Assembly (NCBI GenBank): GCA_023489485.1
Contig: JAMDCU010000094.1
Span: 5,863 to 48,788 of the forward strand
DNA from: Chloroflexota bacterium
Lineage (GTDB): Bacteria > Chloroflexota > Anaerolineae > UBA4142
Direction: 5' to 3'
Length of the DNA: 42,926 bases
Shown: piece after piece, positions 22,607-30,964 of the stretch
How the letters are laid out: every line of letters starts with the position of its first letter
Position numbering within the stretch: position 1 is the first letter of the stretch
Notes under the pieces: model-generated
Seen by the model: the letters and a program-made list of their open reading frames with translations, nothing else
The model's database searches: none
What the model was told of the DNA's origin: nothing
Made by a program: the position numbers and the translations under genes

Positions 22607-23967
22607 GTTACCGAAACGAGATCGTGACGTCACGAGAGAATGTTACCGAAACGGAATTCGTGACGTCACACCGGAATGTTACCCCTGCCGGGTCGGCTTG
22701 AGCTCCGCTAGCCGATGATCGATTTCCTGCTTCAGCTTGACGACATCGAGTTGGGCATGCCCGCGGCGCAGCTTGGCTTTGACTGGTGAACTCACGTCGG
22801 GGGAGTCCACCACCCGCTGATAGGGCGTCTTGGGCGCATCGTAGATTTTCTTCACGCGACTGCCGTGATGTTCCGTCCGGAGCAGTTTCGTCAGCGGTAG
22901 GAAGTGATTGAAATACAAGCGATAGACGCGGTAGAGCGCATTGAGTTGGGCCACTTGCTTGGGCGTGTCGTAACGCCCGTACCCCACCAACCGTCGCACC
23001 GCGGACCAATTCTTTTCTTCGACGAAGGGCTGATCGTTCTTGTGCCCCACCCGGCCCCGGGTGAAGGTGAGGTGTTCGTCCACACAATAGCGATAGAGTT
23101 CGTCGTTAATGAACTCGCTGCCATTATCCGAATCCAAGCCCAACAGCGGAAAGGGCAGGCACACCCGTTCCTGTTTCAAGGTGGCAAAGACATGGACTTG
23201 CGCTTTATTGGGCGTGGCCCCGAGTTCGGTCCAGCTCGTCGCCACATCGGTGAGGGTCAGGGTGCAGGCAAAATCCCCTTGATTGGAGCCCCCCTCGTGC
23301 TGCACCAGGTCGATTTCGCCAAAACCGGGGCGTTGGTCATCCCAATCGGCGAAGGTCCGCACCGCAATTTGCTGTTTGAGCAAGGTGCCCGGTTTGGTGC
23401 CCCCGCGCAGCCGGCGGCCGGGACGGCGGGCGGCCCGGCGCCAGCGATCCATGGTGGAAGGACTGACCTGTAAGAGATGTTGATAGGTGAGGCGACTGAC
23501 TTTCAGATGACCCTGGCGGCGCAGGTTCGGCAGTTCGGTGTCCATGGCCACGCGGAGACGTTTCGAGCCGATGTCATCAAAGAGGGCCACGAGCCAGAAC
23601 ACGGCCTGTTGATCGGACTCCGTATAGAGGGCGCGGCGGTGGCGATGGAGCGGCTGCTTGGGATCGCGCCACTGGCGTTTCCCGGCGAGCAAGGCGCTGG
23701 CATGTTTGCGATGATAGCCAGCGGTGGCCACAAACTCGTCCAGCATGAGCGCGCGCTCTCTCTTGGAAGCTTGGGCATAACGTTTGCGTAGTTGCGCCAG
23801 GTACTTGGGGCTGGGCTTGGTGTGACTCACGAGAGGACTCCTGTTTTGAGGAGTCATTATCGCACAGCTCCGCGTGGGGCTGGTAACATTTTCTCGTGAC
23901 GCCACGTTTCGCTCTCAGTAACATCCTCCCATTACGCCACGTTTTGCGTTCGGTAACATTTTTAATG
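22602..23967. mobile_element. Insertion sequence A with triple repeats at each end
   Basis: The outer ends are inverted copies of AAAATGTTACCGAA (22602-22615 and about 23950-23963). Each end holds three copies of AATGTTACC at 35-36 base spacing: 22604, 22639 and 22675 on the left; complements at 23882, 23917 and 23952 on the right. Two palindromes GTGACGTCAC lie between the left copies (22624 and 22660). ATGAG occurs directly outside both ends and is a possible target duplication. The element contains one transposase gene on the minus strand and interrupts the UroD-type gene. Confidence 0.7.
22679..23857 (-). CDS. DDE integrase-core transposase of insertion sequence A
   Basis: The preferred start is ATG 23857 (MTPQNRSPLV); an ATG at 23905 lies inside the terminal repeat region. 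The protein has an N-terminal helix-turn-helix region (KRYAQASKRERALMLDEF, then TAGYHRKHASALLAGK), and a retroviral-integrase-like core with the expected acidic residues in GFGEIDLVQHEG, GLDSDNGSEFIN and NDQPFVEEKN. The C-terminal part is basic (KAKLRRGHAQLDVVKLKQEI). It resembles unclassified integrase-core transposases rather than typical IS3. The gene appears intact, so the element could still be mobile. Confidence 0.8.
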   Translation of the reverse strand: MTPQNRSPLVSHTKPSPKYLAQLRKRYAQASKRERALMLDEFVATAGYHRKHASALLAGKRQWRDPKQPLHRHRRALYTESDQQAVFWLVALFDDIGSKRLRVAMDTELPNLRRQGHLKVSRLTYQHLLQVSPSTMDRWRRAARRPGRRLRGGTKPGTLLKQQIAVRTFADWDDQRPGFGEIDLVQHEGGSNQGDFACTLTLTDVATSWTELGATPNKAQVHVFATLKQERVCLPFPLLGLDSDNGSEFINDELYRYCVDEHLTFTRGRVGHKNDQPFVEEKNWSAVRRLVGYGRYDTPKQVAQLNALYRVYRLYFNHFLPLTKLLRTEHHGSRVKKIYDAPKTPYQRVVDSPDVSSPVKAKLRRGHAQLDVVKLKQEIDHRLAELKPTRQG

Positions 23968-24044
23968 AGGCGGCTCCCTAACTTGTCACCAATGGGCTTC
24001 CATGATATACTGAAGCCAACAGCGAGCCTGTAGTTTGTCTTTAC

Positions 24045-25394
24045 CTGTTGTGGCTGAAAACTTCGTCCGCCTCGATTCAAACGTCCCTCATTCACTCACG
24101 CCGCGAGTTGGTAATCATGGTGCAAGCCATTCAGCACTGGGAACGCGATGATCTTGGCTTTCCCCTGCGTCTCTGGAGTTGACGTACTTCCCTCGGGTAT
24201 CTGCCGCTCGATGCCCTGGTGCGGTCGCGCGCGATTGAAGTATGCCACGTATTCCCGGATCACCCGATACAAATGTTGCTCCCCCAAAACCAGGATGTGG
24301 TCGAGACATTCTCTCCGTACACTTCCCCAGAACCTCTCACAAATCGCATTCGCCTTGGGCGCACGATAAGGCGTCTTCAAGATTCTGATAGATGTGCCCG
24401 CCGCGACCCGCGTGAAGGCGTCCCCATATTTGCTATCGCGATCTCGAATTAGAAACCCTGGGGCTTGACCAAACGGCGTTGCTTCGCGCAGTTGTTGAGC
24501 GACCCAGTCATCCGTCGGTGACCGCGTGACACCAAAAGGAACAATCCGCCGCGAAGCTAAGTCAACGATGAAAAAGAGATCCAGCGGACGAAACCCGAGG
24601 TCGATGACCGGCAACAAGTCGCACGCCCAGATGTCTTTGGCGTGGTTCTTCAAAAAGGTCGCCCAGGTTTGTGAAGTAGGTTGGGCAGGACGGACACGGG
24701 TAATGTAAGTTTGGATGGTGTGCTTGGCGACGGTCACCCCCAGTTTGAGCAATTCCCCACGAATGCGTTCGGCTCCCCACAACCGATTCTCCCGTGCCAT
24801 TTGCTTTATCAGCGCGACGGTTTCCGTGGCTAGTTTGGGACGACCCCTGCGATGGCGTGATTTGAATTTCCAAAATAACCGAAAACCCTGGCGATGCCAA
24901 CGGAGGAGTGTGTCGGGTTTGAAGATGAGGAGCGCCTCTTTCCAATTTTTGACGCGGCTGGCAAGGAGGACGAGCCAGAGACGATCAGCTTGCGAAACGG
25001 CAGGCTTTTTGACTTGGCGGTGAAGGATAATCAGTTGTTGGCGAAGCAGAGCGTTTTCAGCGACCAGCTCGCCTTTACTGCGTGTCAAGTCGGCGGCAGG
25101 ACTGAACACAATTGAATGGCGGGAAGGTTGAGTGATATGCAGGAGCGTATGTTCAAGGAAGGTGACGAGACGAACGACAAGTTGGGTCAGCCAATGGAAG
25201 AGAATGAGCACGCGGATCGACTCCCGGGAAGCTGTCAAAAACTTCAAGAAAGTGTATCTAACGTCCCGTTGGAGTCAAATTCCGCACGGACGGGGTTTTC
25301 AGCCACCACAGGGTTGCCCCATGATTACCGACTCGTTGCTGGAGTGAATGAGGGACGTCTGAATAGAGATGGACCAGGTTTTCAGCCACCACAG
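24045..25394. mobile_element. Insertion sequence B with long inverted ends
   Basis: The left end (about 24045-24125) is an imperfect inverted copy of the right end (about 25312-25394). Shared blocks include the terminal CTGTTGTGGCTGAAAA / TTTTCAGCCACCACAG, the block CGTCCCTCATTCACTC and GGTAATCATGG. On the left these blocks include the last codons of the transposase gene, so the right end carries a duplicate of that coding end in inverted orientation. TTTTCAGCCACCACAG also occurs a second time at 25296-25311. It sits directly beside insertion sequence A. Confidence 0.65.
24096..25247 (-). CDS. DDE integrase-core transposase of insertion sequence B
   Basis: The frame opens at TTG 25247 and yields 383 residues. 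A Leu-rich N-terminal segment precedes helix-turn-helix-like sequence (ENALLRQQLIILHRQVKKP), then an integrase core (rve) with catalytic residues in WACDLLPVIDLG, LIRDRDSKYGD and the Glu of NAICERFWGSVRRECLD, followed by YFNRARPHQGIE. This is the IS3/IS481-like group of long-arm integrases seen in many bacteria. The last residues (GLHHDYQLAA) lie inside the inverted end of the element. It appears complete. Confidence 0.8.
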   Translation of the reverse strand: MKFLTASRESIRVLILFHWLTQLVVRLVTFLEHTLLHITQPSRHSIVFSPAADLTRSKGELVAENALLRQQLIILHRQVKKPAVSQADRLWLVLLASRVKNWKEALLIFKPDTLLRWHRQGFRLFWKFKSRHRRGRPKLATETVALIKQMARENRLWGAERIRGELLKLGVTVAKHTIQTYITRVRPAQPTSQTWATFLKNHAKDIWACDLLPVIDLGFRPLDLFFIVDLASRRIVPFGVTRSPTDDWVAQQLREATPFGQAPGFLIRDRDSKYGDAFTRVAAGTSIRILKTPYRAPKANAICERFWGSVRRECLDHILVLGEQHLYRVIREYVAYFNRARPHQGIERQIPEGSTSTPETQGKAKIIAFPVLNGLHHDYQLAA

Positions 25395-25412
25395 CATGGT
25401 ACGACGCCATCT

Positions 25413-25441
25413 TTGACAAATTATCGACATTGCGATACTCT
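25413..25441 (+). promoter_or_regulatory. Possible promoter of the HutC regulator gene
   Basis: A perfect TTGACA (25413-25418) is followed after 17 bases by TACTCT (25436-25441), a weak -10. It begins about 20 bases outside the end of insertion sequence B. Confidence 0.35.
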
Positions 25442-25462
25442 AGAGACGTTCTAGGACATCTC

Positions 25463-26290
25463 ATGACATCCCATGCCGTTGAACCGTTAGGGGGTGCCCC
25501 CGTGAAGATTGCGCGCGACAGTGCAATCCCTCTCTATGCACAAATTGCTGGAACTTTGCGCCGCCAGATCGAGACCGGTCAGCTTAAACCAGGTGCGTCC
25601 CTTCCGCCCGAAAGCGCTTTGATCAAAACCTTCAAGGTCAGCCGTATTACAGCACGGAAGGCGCTTGACCTCATGGCCTCCGAAGGCCTCATCGTCCGGA
25701 AACAAGGCAAAGGAACCTATGTTTCGCCGCCCAAGATCCAGCAGGAGTTGCGGTCGCTCCAAGGGTTTGCCGAATGGATGGCAGCCCAAGGATCGGATCA
25801 GGTAATGCAGGTGAGCGCGTTTGATAGGTTGTTGCCTGACGCTTCTGTAGCACGCGCGCTGCGAGTGGAAGACGGGCAGAAGGTGCTACGAATCACGCGG
25901 CGCCATTTCTGGAAAGGCAAATCTATTGCCTATGCACTGATTTATCTGCCCGATCAACTCGGAAACCTCTTCGACCGCCAGGAAGTTACCACCACACCGA
26001 TTTATGCGCTTTTGGCGACCAAGGCGCACGTCGAGATCAAACGCGCCCATCAAGTCGTTCGAGCCGTTGCGGCTAGTCCCGATACCGCCCGGTCGCTCGA
26101 CTGCGGGCCGGGCGCGCCGGTGTTGATGGTCGAGCGCGTGACCTACTCCACCGAAGAGATCCCGGTCGAGTATATTGTCTTCTTTTATCGCGGTGACTCG
26201 TACGAACTCGCGGTAGACCTTCAACGTGACCCAACGATGAATGTCCTGCGACCGCTCAATAGTCTGGAGCAACCGATTGTCGAAAATTAG
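25463..26290 (+). CDS. GntR-family regulator, HutC subfamily (UTRA effector domain)
   Basis: ATG 25463 has AGGA eight bases upstream; GTG 25502 with GGGGG upstream would start directly at the DNA-binding domain. The winged helix-turn-helix runs from IPLYAQIAGTLRRQIETG through LPPESALIKTFKVSRITARK to the wing EGLIVRKQGKGTYV. The C-terminal UTRA domain shows QGFAEWMAAQG, VLRITRRHFWKGKSIAYALI and VLMVERVTYS, the usual layout of HutC proteins that sense small pathway metabolites. It is the first gene of a seven-gene plus-strand cluster and its likely regulator. Insertion sequence B ends just upstream, so its native upstream region may have been altered. Confidence 0.88.
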   Translation: MTSHAVEPLGGAPVKIARDSAIPLYAQIAGTLRRQIETGQLKPGASLPPESALIKTFKVSRITARKALDLMASEGLIVRKQGKGTYVSPPKIQQELRSLQGFAEWMAAQGSDQVMQVSAFDRLLPDASVARALRVEDGQKVLRITRRHFWKGKSIAYALIYLPDQLGNLFDRQEVTTTPIYALLATKAHVEIKRAHQVVRAVAASPDTARSLDCGPGAPVLMVERVTYSTEEIPVEYIVFFYRGDSYELAVDLQRDPTMNVLRPLNSLEQPIVEN

Positions 26291-26339
26291 CCATTTACGC
26301 CTATCTGGCTTGCGCAGGGAAGCGCTTGGGAGGTGGTGA

Positions 26340-27104
26340 ATGCAAGGAGTCCGCTTGTCTGAACTGACCTGGGAGGAGGCGGCGGAAGCCACCCAACGGT
26401 GCCCGGTTGCCATCATCCCAGTTGGCGCTGGCACGAAGGAGCATGGCCCTCATTTGCCGTGCGGCACCGATTTGATGGTAGTCGAAGAGCTTGCGCGCCG
26501 TGTGGTCGAGGCTTGTCCCGTGATCTTGATGCCCGCTTTGGCTTACGGCTATTTCCCTGCCTTTCTGGATTGGCCCGGCAGCGTTTCCATCGAGCCCGAC
26601 CATTTCATGGGCGTCGTCGGCGACATTGTCCGCTCGCTGACGCGGCACGGGACGCGGAAATTCCTGATCCTCGATGGGGGTGTCTCGACGTTTCCGCCCA
26701 TGCGGACCCTGGCGATACAATTGCACAATGAATTGCGCGTCGAGGTCGCGGTGACCAATATCCTCGGACTGGGGAGCGAGGTGGAAAAAGAGATTTCCGA
26801 GCAGGAGTTCGGCGGGCATGCGGATGAAATGGAGACTTCGAATATGCTTGCCATCCGTCCCGACCTGGTCAAGCTCGATCGCGCTGTCAAGGAAGCTTCT
26901 TTCTCCGTTCCGGGTACGCACGGCGCCGGGGGCGTCCAGAAAGTCTACCTCGCCGGGAAAATGACGACTCCACACGGGGTCAACGGCGATTCCACGCTTG
27001 CCACGCGTGAAAAGGGCGAACGAATGCTCGCTGCGATGGCCGAGGACATTATTCGCTTCTTGAACGATTTCGCTCAGATGCCCTTGGAGAACGAGGCGCA
27101 ATGA
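26340..27104 (+). CDS. Creatininase-fold protein with an altered metal site
   Basis: ATG 26340 follows TGGGAGGTGGTGA. The 254-residue protein has the creatininase/creatinine-amidohydrolase fold, a family that includes MftE. The first metal block, normally GSTEQHGPHLPLGTD, reads GAGTKEHGPHLPCGTD (residues 29-44), placing Lys where the canonical ligand Glu stands, with Glu at the next position. The second block, normally NGHGGN, reads LDGGVST, so the canonical His ligand is lost. The third block FGGHADEMETS is intact. The usual binuclear metal site is therefore probably changed. It overlaps the aminotransferase gene as ATGA, so the two are probably made together. Function is unknown: an amidohydrolase with a remodelled site or a non-catalytic partner. 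Confidence 0.75.
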   Translation: MQGVRLSELTWEEAAEATQRCPVAIIPVGAGTKEHGPHLPCGTDLMVVEELARRVVEACPVILMPALAYGYFPAFLDWPGSVSIEPDHFMGVVGDIVRSLTRHGTRKFLILDGGVSTFPPMRTLAIQLHNELRVEVAVTNILGLGSEVEKEISEQEFGGHADEMETSNMLAIRPDLVKLDRAVKEASFSVPGTHGAGGVQKVYLAGKMTTPHGVNGDSTLATREKGERMLAAMAEDIIRFLNDFAQMPLENEAQ

Positions 27105-28384
27105 CCCTGGATAACGCAGCCGAGTTCCTGGCGCTGGCGGAAAGCTACGATGCTGACTTTAATCCTTCCCTGCCGCGCATCGTGATCGAACGCGGGAGCG
27201 GCGCGATCTTGACGGATGTCAACGGACATGAATCCATTGACATGAGCGACATCATCGCTAGCGTGGGTCACTGCCATCCCCGACACGTGTCCGCATTACA
27301 GCAAGCCGCCGCGCAAATGATTGTCGGGAGGGGGAGTGAAACGAATCCGAGTCGCGCCAAGCTCATCCAGCAACTCGTTGATCTCACGCCCCAAAACCTA
27401 GACAAGGTTTTCCTCGCGACCAGCGGGAGTGAAATCGTCGAGTGGGCGACGCGTATTGCGCGCCGTTTCAGCGGCAAGCACGAGATCCTCGCGTTCTGGG
27501 GTGGAGTCTACGGGCGCACCTACGGCGCGATGAGCATGAACGGTCTGGTAGGCCGCAAGCGTCGCTTCGGTCCCGTGATGCCCGGCGTAATTCACGCGCC
27601 TTATCCCTACTGCTATCGTTGTCCCTTCGACAAGCAGCCGGACTCGTGCGACTATTACTGTATCACGTTCCTGGATCGCCTGTTGGATGCGGAGAGCACG
27701 GACGACCTGGCGGCGCTCATTATCGAGCCGTATGAAGGAGTTGGCGGCATCATTTTTCCGCCCCCTGGATACTTGCCCCGCCTGCAAGAATGGGCGATGG
27801 AGCGAAACGTTATTTTCATTCTGGACGAAGTGCAGTCTTCCTTCGGGCGCACTGGCAAATGGTTCGCCCTCGAATGGGAAAAATTGAACCCCAATATGCT
27901 CTGCTTGGGCAAAGGGTTGGGCAGTGGAATCTCGATCGCGGCGCTCGTATCCGAGAGCCGGCTCATCGCCGCGCTGTTCCCCGGCGAATTGGGGGGTGGC
28001 AACGGGGGGAACCCGTTTGCATGCACATCGGCGCTGACGGTCATTGACATCATCCAGCAAGAAAAACTGAACGAGCACGCGATCCAGGTCGGCGATTATT
28101 TGCTCGATCGAATGCGCCAATGGCAGAACCAATTCCCGATCATCGGCGATGTGCGCGGCCGCGGGCTGTGCCTGGCGATGGAGTTTGTGCGGGACCGCCG
28201 AACGAAAGAACCGGTGCGTGGCTTCTCGGCGCGCGTGAGCGAAGCCTGTTATCTCAAAGGAGTCTCGCTATCGGGAAGCGACCACATCCTGAGCTTGCGT
28301 CCTCCGCTCGTCATTACGCTGGAGCAAGCCGAACGCGCCGCCAACGTGATCGAAGAGACCATTCGAGAATTGGCGGGATACTAA
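27101..28384 (+). CDS. Class III (omega) aminotransferase
   Basis: The ATG at 27101 overlaps the previous stop. The 427-residue protein shows fold-type-I class III motifs: GHCHPRHVSALQQAAAQM, LATSGSEIVEWATRIARR, GRTYGAMSMNG, IIEPYEGVGGIIFPPPGYL, IFILDEVQSSFGRTGKWFA and PLP Lys K271 in LCLGKGLGSGISIAA. A Cys-rich insert (PYCYRCPFDKQPDSC) is typical of the 2,2-dialkylglycine decarboxylase / beta-amino acid aminotransferase branch. The likely role is removal of a terminal or beta amino group, with pyruvate or 2-oxoglutarate as acceptor. Context with an amidohydrolase and a creatininase-fold protein suggests catabolism of an amide- or amine-bearing compound (inference). Confidence 0.88.
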   Translation: MTLDNAAEFLALAESYDADFNPSLPRIVIERGSGAILTDVNGHESIDMSDIIASVGHCHPRHVSALQQAAAQMIVGRGSETNPSRAKLIQQLVDLTPQNLDKVFLATSGSEIVEWATRIARRFSGKHEILAFWGGVYGRTYGAMSMNGLVGRKRRFGPVMPGVIHAPYPYCYRCPFDKQPDSCDYYCITFLDRLLDAESTDDLAALIIEPYEGVGGIIFPPPGYLPRLQEWAMERNVIFILDEVQSSFGRTGKWFALEWEKLNPNMLCLGKGLGSGISIAALVSESRLIAALFPGELGGGNGGNPFACTSALTVIDIIQQEKLNEHAIQVGDYLLDRMRQWQNQFPIIGDVRGRGLCLAMEFVRDRRTKEPVRGFSARVSEACYLKGVSLSGSDHILSLRPPLVITLEQAERAANVIEETIRELAGY

Positions 28385-28387
28385 CAC

Positions 28388-29179
28388 GTGACACGGATTA
28401 TTGACGCCCATACGCACCTGGGTCTCGAAACCTTCGTCGTCAAGCCAATTCCGACAGAAAAACGCAAGCGACCGGCTTTTCGCGATCCCCTGGAACATCG
28501 CGTCGAGAATCTCCTTCGCCGGATGGATACCAATGGCGTGAGCCGCGCAGTCGCGTTTCCTTATCCGCTGGAAGAGGTGGATCCGGTTCTCGTTAACACG
28601 TATGTGCTGGACGCGTGCCACGCCTACCCAGATCGTATCATTCCCTTCGCGCTCATCGGCGATGATGTGGACCAGTGGCTGGAGCAAGGCGCCAAGGGGT
28701 TCAAACAACACGCGATTCTCCAAACGCCCGAGCGGTTCAACCTGCCGCGCGCGTATCGGCGCATGGCAGCAGCCCAAACGCCGTTGATTATCCATGCCCG
28801 CTCTCTAGCTCCCGAACAGGTGACGCAGCAGATTCGGGAAATCCTGAATTCTGCGCCTGACCTGCGCGTGATCGTGGCGCACATGGGGCGCCATACTCCA
28901 AATACGAGCGAACACGTCGAGGCGAATCTTCAGGGCCTGCGCGATCAAGCCAACGTCTTCTTTGAGACGTCCACGGTGCGCGATTCTTTGATCATCCAGC
29001 GCGCGGTGGAATTGGTCGGTGAGAATCGGATCCTCTTTGGCTCGGACAGCCCATTCAACTCTCACTTGGACGCCGATCCGCTAGCTGTCGAAATTGACAT
29101 TATTCGCCAAGCCGGCTTCCCCCCGCGCGTCGAAGACAAGATTCTCGGCGGAAACCTCATGCGCTTGTTGGGCATCTGA
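28388..29179 (+). CDS. Amidohydrolase-2 family metal-dependent hydrolase
   Basis: GTG 28388 lies four bases after the aminotransferase stop. The 263-residue TIM-barrel protein starts with the metal motif IIDAHTHLG, and has KGFKQHA, LIIHARS, VIVAHMGRH and LFGSDSPFNSHL, which supply the remaining His/Asp ligands. This fits the amidohydrolase-2 family (decarboxylases and hydrolases such as ACMSD and dihydroxybenzoate decarboxylase relatives). The length is at the lower end of the family. Tight spacing puts it in the same transcript as the two genes before it. The reaction (hydrolysis or decarboxylation) cannot be told. Confidence 0.82.
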   Translation: MTRIIDAHTHLGLETFVVKPIPTEKRKRPAFRDPLEHRVENLLRRMDTNGVSRAVAFPYPLEEVDPVLVNTYVLDACHAYPDRIIPFALIGDDVDQWLEQGAKGFKQHAILQTPERFNLPRAYRRMAAAQTPLIIHARSLAPEQVTQQIREILNSAPDLRVIVAHMGRHTPNTSEHVEANLQGLRDQANVFFETSTVRDSLIIQRAVELVGENRILFGSDSPFNSHLDADPLAVEIDIIRQAGFPPRVEDKILGGNLMRLLGI

Positions 29180-29253
29180 AGGGGGGTGATTCAGCAGCCA
29201 AGTGGTCGTAAGGTATTTCGCGCTCGTTCGACCTCATTCAAACTGGAGGAAAC

Positions 29254-30912
29254 GTGAACAGGAATTCCTTGATTTCCCTGGCACTCGTTCTATTGGCAAT
29301 CATGCTCGTCAGCGCCTGCGCGGCGCCGACGCCACCCCCTGCGCCACCGCCGCCAGCGGGCGCGACCGTCGCCCCAACCAGCGCACCCCAGCCGACAACG
29401 GCGGCTCAGCCGGCGACTCCCAAAGTCATCCGGATGCGCATCACCCGCGATCCCAAGTCGCTGGAACCAGGACTGTTCAGCGAATTGATTACCGGCTATA
29501 TCGCGAATGACATGCACGCGCAATTGCTGCGCTTTGACGACAAGAACCAGCCCGTGCCCTACATCGCCAAAAGCTGGCAGGTCTCGAGTGATGGTCTCAC
29601 GTACACCTTCAACTTGCGCAATGATGTCAAGTTCCAAAATGGGCGCACGGTCGTTGCCGACGACTTTGTCTATACCTTCACACGCGATTTGGATCCCAGA
29701 GTCAAAGCCGCAATTGGTCCAACGGATTTTAGCAATGTCAAAGGCGCCAAAGAGTATATCGCCGGCACGGCAAAAACCGTTGAAGGGTTCCAAGCGCCCG
29801 ACGCGACGACTTTCAAGATTGTCTTGACCCAACCGGAACCAGCGATGCTGATGCGCCTCGCCAGCCCGTTCACGGCGGTCATTCCCAAGGAAGCCGTCGT
29901 TGACGGCAAGCCCCAGTGGAAAGACAAGCCCATCGGCGCGGGGGCATTCCGGTACGTGGACTGGCAGACGAACGTCAAAGTCGTGCTTGAAGCCAATCCT
30001 GACTATTTCCTGGGCAAGCCGAAGATTGACCGGCTCGAATATGTTGTCGTTCCCGACGCGACGACCGCCATCGCCCAGTATCAAAAGGGAGAATTGGACA
30101 TCATCGGCGTCAGCGGCGGTCAACTCGCGCAGGTCAACAATGATCCCACCTTGAGCAAGGAACTCAAGACCTTTCCGCGCGCTCAACTCACTTTCTTTGT
30201 GCTCAACGAAAAGCGCGTCCCGGCGTTCAAGGACAAGCGCGTCCGCCAGGCATTCATCTATGCGATCAACCGTCAGCAATTGATTGACAAGGTGATGCTC
30301 GGCGACCGATACCTGGCGACCGGCTATGTCCCAACCGGAATTTCCGAAGCCGTCCCGGACGAAAAAGCTTACCCCTACGATCCCGCCAAGGCCCAGGATT
30401 TGATGGCTCAAGCCGGGTTCCCTGGCGGCAAAGGTTTCCCCAAGATCGAATTCGTCACCACCTCGGACGAAGGGTCGCTGGCCGAAGCACTGACCGCGAT
30501 GCTCAAGTCCAACCTGGGCATTGACGTCACCGTGCGCATTGGCGAGAGCGGGGACGTATTGAATGGGCTGTGGGCTTTGGACAAATGGGATATCGTGAGT
30601 TGGGGGTGGACGGCGGATTACCCGTCGGCGGACAACTGGCTCTATCAGTTGCTGTACAGCAAGCTCGACAGCAACTTTGCGAGCTACAACAACCCCGATT
30701 ATGACAAACTCGTTGACAAGGCGCTATCCGAAATGGACTCGGCCAAGCGCATCGCCGACTGGCAAACCGTCGAGAAGATGGCGCACGACGAAGCGCCGAT
30801 GATTCCCTTTGGCTTTGCCAAGAACCTATTCCTGGTCAAGCCCTATGTCAAAGGATTCAGCGCCAGCATGATGGGCCCCAACAAGTTCGAGAACGTCGAC
30901 ATCGTCAAGTAA
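29254..30912 (+). CDS. Dpp/Opp-type ABC substrate-binding lipoprotein (SBP family 5)
   Basis: GTG 29254 follows TGGAGGAAAC. The N-terminus is a lipoprotein signal (LISLALVLLAIMLVSACAAP, lipobox VSAC) with a Pro/Ala/Thr linker to about residue 50. The mature part is a typical SBP_bac_5 protein: VPYIAKSWQVSSDGLTYTFN, LRNDVKFQNGRTVVADDFVY, AYPYDPAKAQDLMAQAGFPG and WDIVSWGWTADYPSADNW. The 552-residue length is normal. Such proteins bind peptides, opines or other polar solutes. The operon context suggests delivery of the substrate for the aminotransferase/amidohydrolase genes. A perfect hairpin separates it from the permease genes. Confidence 0.92.
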   Translation: MNRNSLISLALVLLAIMLVSACAAPTPPPAPPPPAGATVAPTSAPQPTTAAQPATPKVIRMRITRDPKSLEPGLFSELITGYIANDMHAQLLRFDDKNQPVPYIAKSWQVSSDGLTYTFNLRNDVKFQNGRTVVADDFVYTFTRDLDPRVKAAIGPTDFSNVKGAKEYIAGTAKTVEGFQAPDATTFKIVLTQPEPAMLMRLASPFTAVIPKEAVVDGKPQWKDKPIGAGAFRYVDWQTNVKVVLEANPDYFLGKPKIDRLEYVVVPDATTAIAQYQKGELDIIGVSGGQLAQVNNDPTLSKELKTFPRAQLTFFVLNEKRVPAFKDKRVRQAFIYAINRQQLIDKVMLGDRYLATGYVPTGISEAVPDEKAYPYDPAKAQDLMAQAGFPGGKGFPKIEFVTTSDEGSLAEALTAMLKSNLGIDVTVRIGESGDVLNGLWALDKWDIVSWGWTADYPSADNWLYQLLYSKLDSNFASYNNPDYDKLVDKALSEMDSAKRIADWQTVEKMAHDEAPMIPFGFAKNLFLVKPYVKGFSASMMGPNKFENVDIVK

Positions 30913-30921
30913 GATCGCCGC

Positions 30922-30953
30922 GTCGGGGACGCGTTAGCCAACGCGTCCCCGAC
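30922..30953 (+). other. Intercistronic stem-loop between binding protein and permease genes
   Basis: GTCGGGGACGCGTT (30922-30935) pairs perfectly with AACGCGTCCCCGAC (30940-30953) over a four-base loop. No T-tract follows. It sits just after the SBP stop, as does the hairpin at 10682-10723, and may stabilise the upstream mRNA or reduce permease expression. Confidence 0.65.
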
Positions 30954-30964
30954 CAGGATCGGAA

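Noticed and set aside
22604-22683. Spaced repeats at 22604-22683 as a CRISPR array
   Set aside because: The repeat is only about nine to twelve bases, spacers are partly palindromic and similar, and the inverted counterpart at 23882-23960 shows they are insertion-sequence ends.
29290-30411. 373-codon minus-strand open frame opposite the Dpp-like binding-protein gene
   Set aside because: It mirrors a clear SBP family 5 gene on the other strand and shows no protein-family features.
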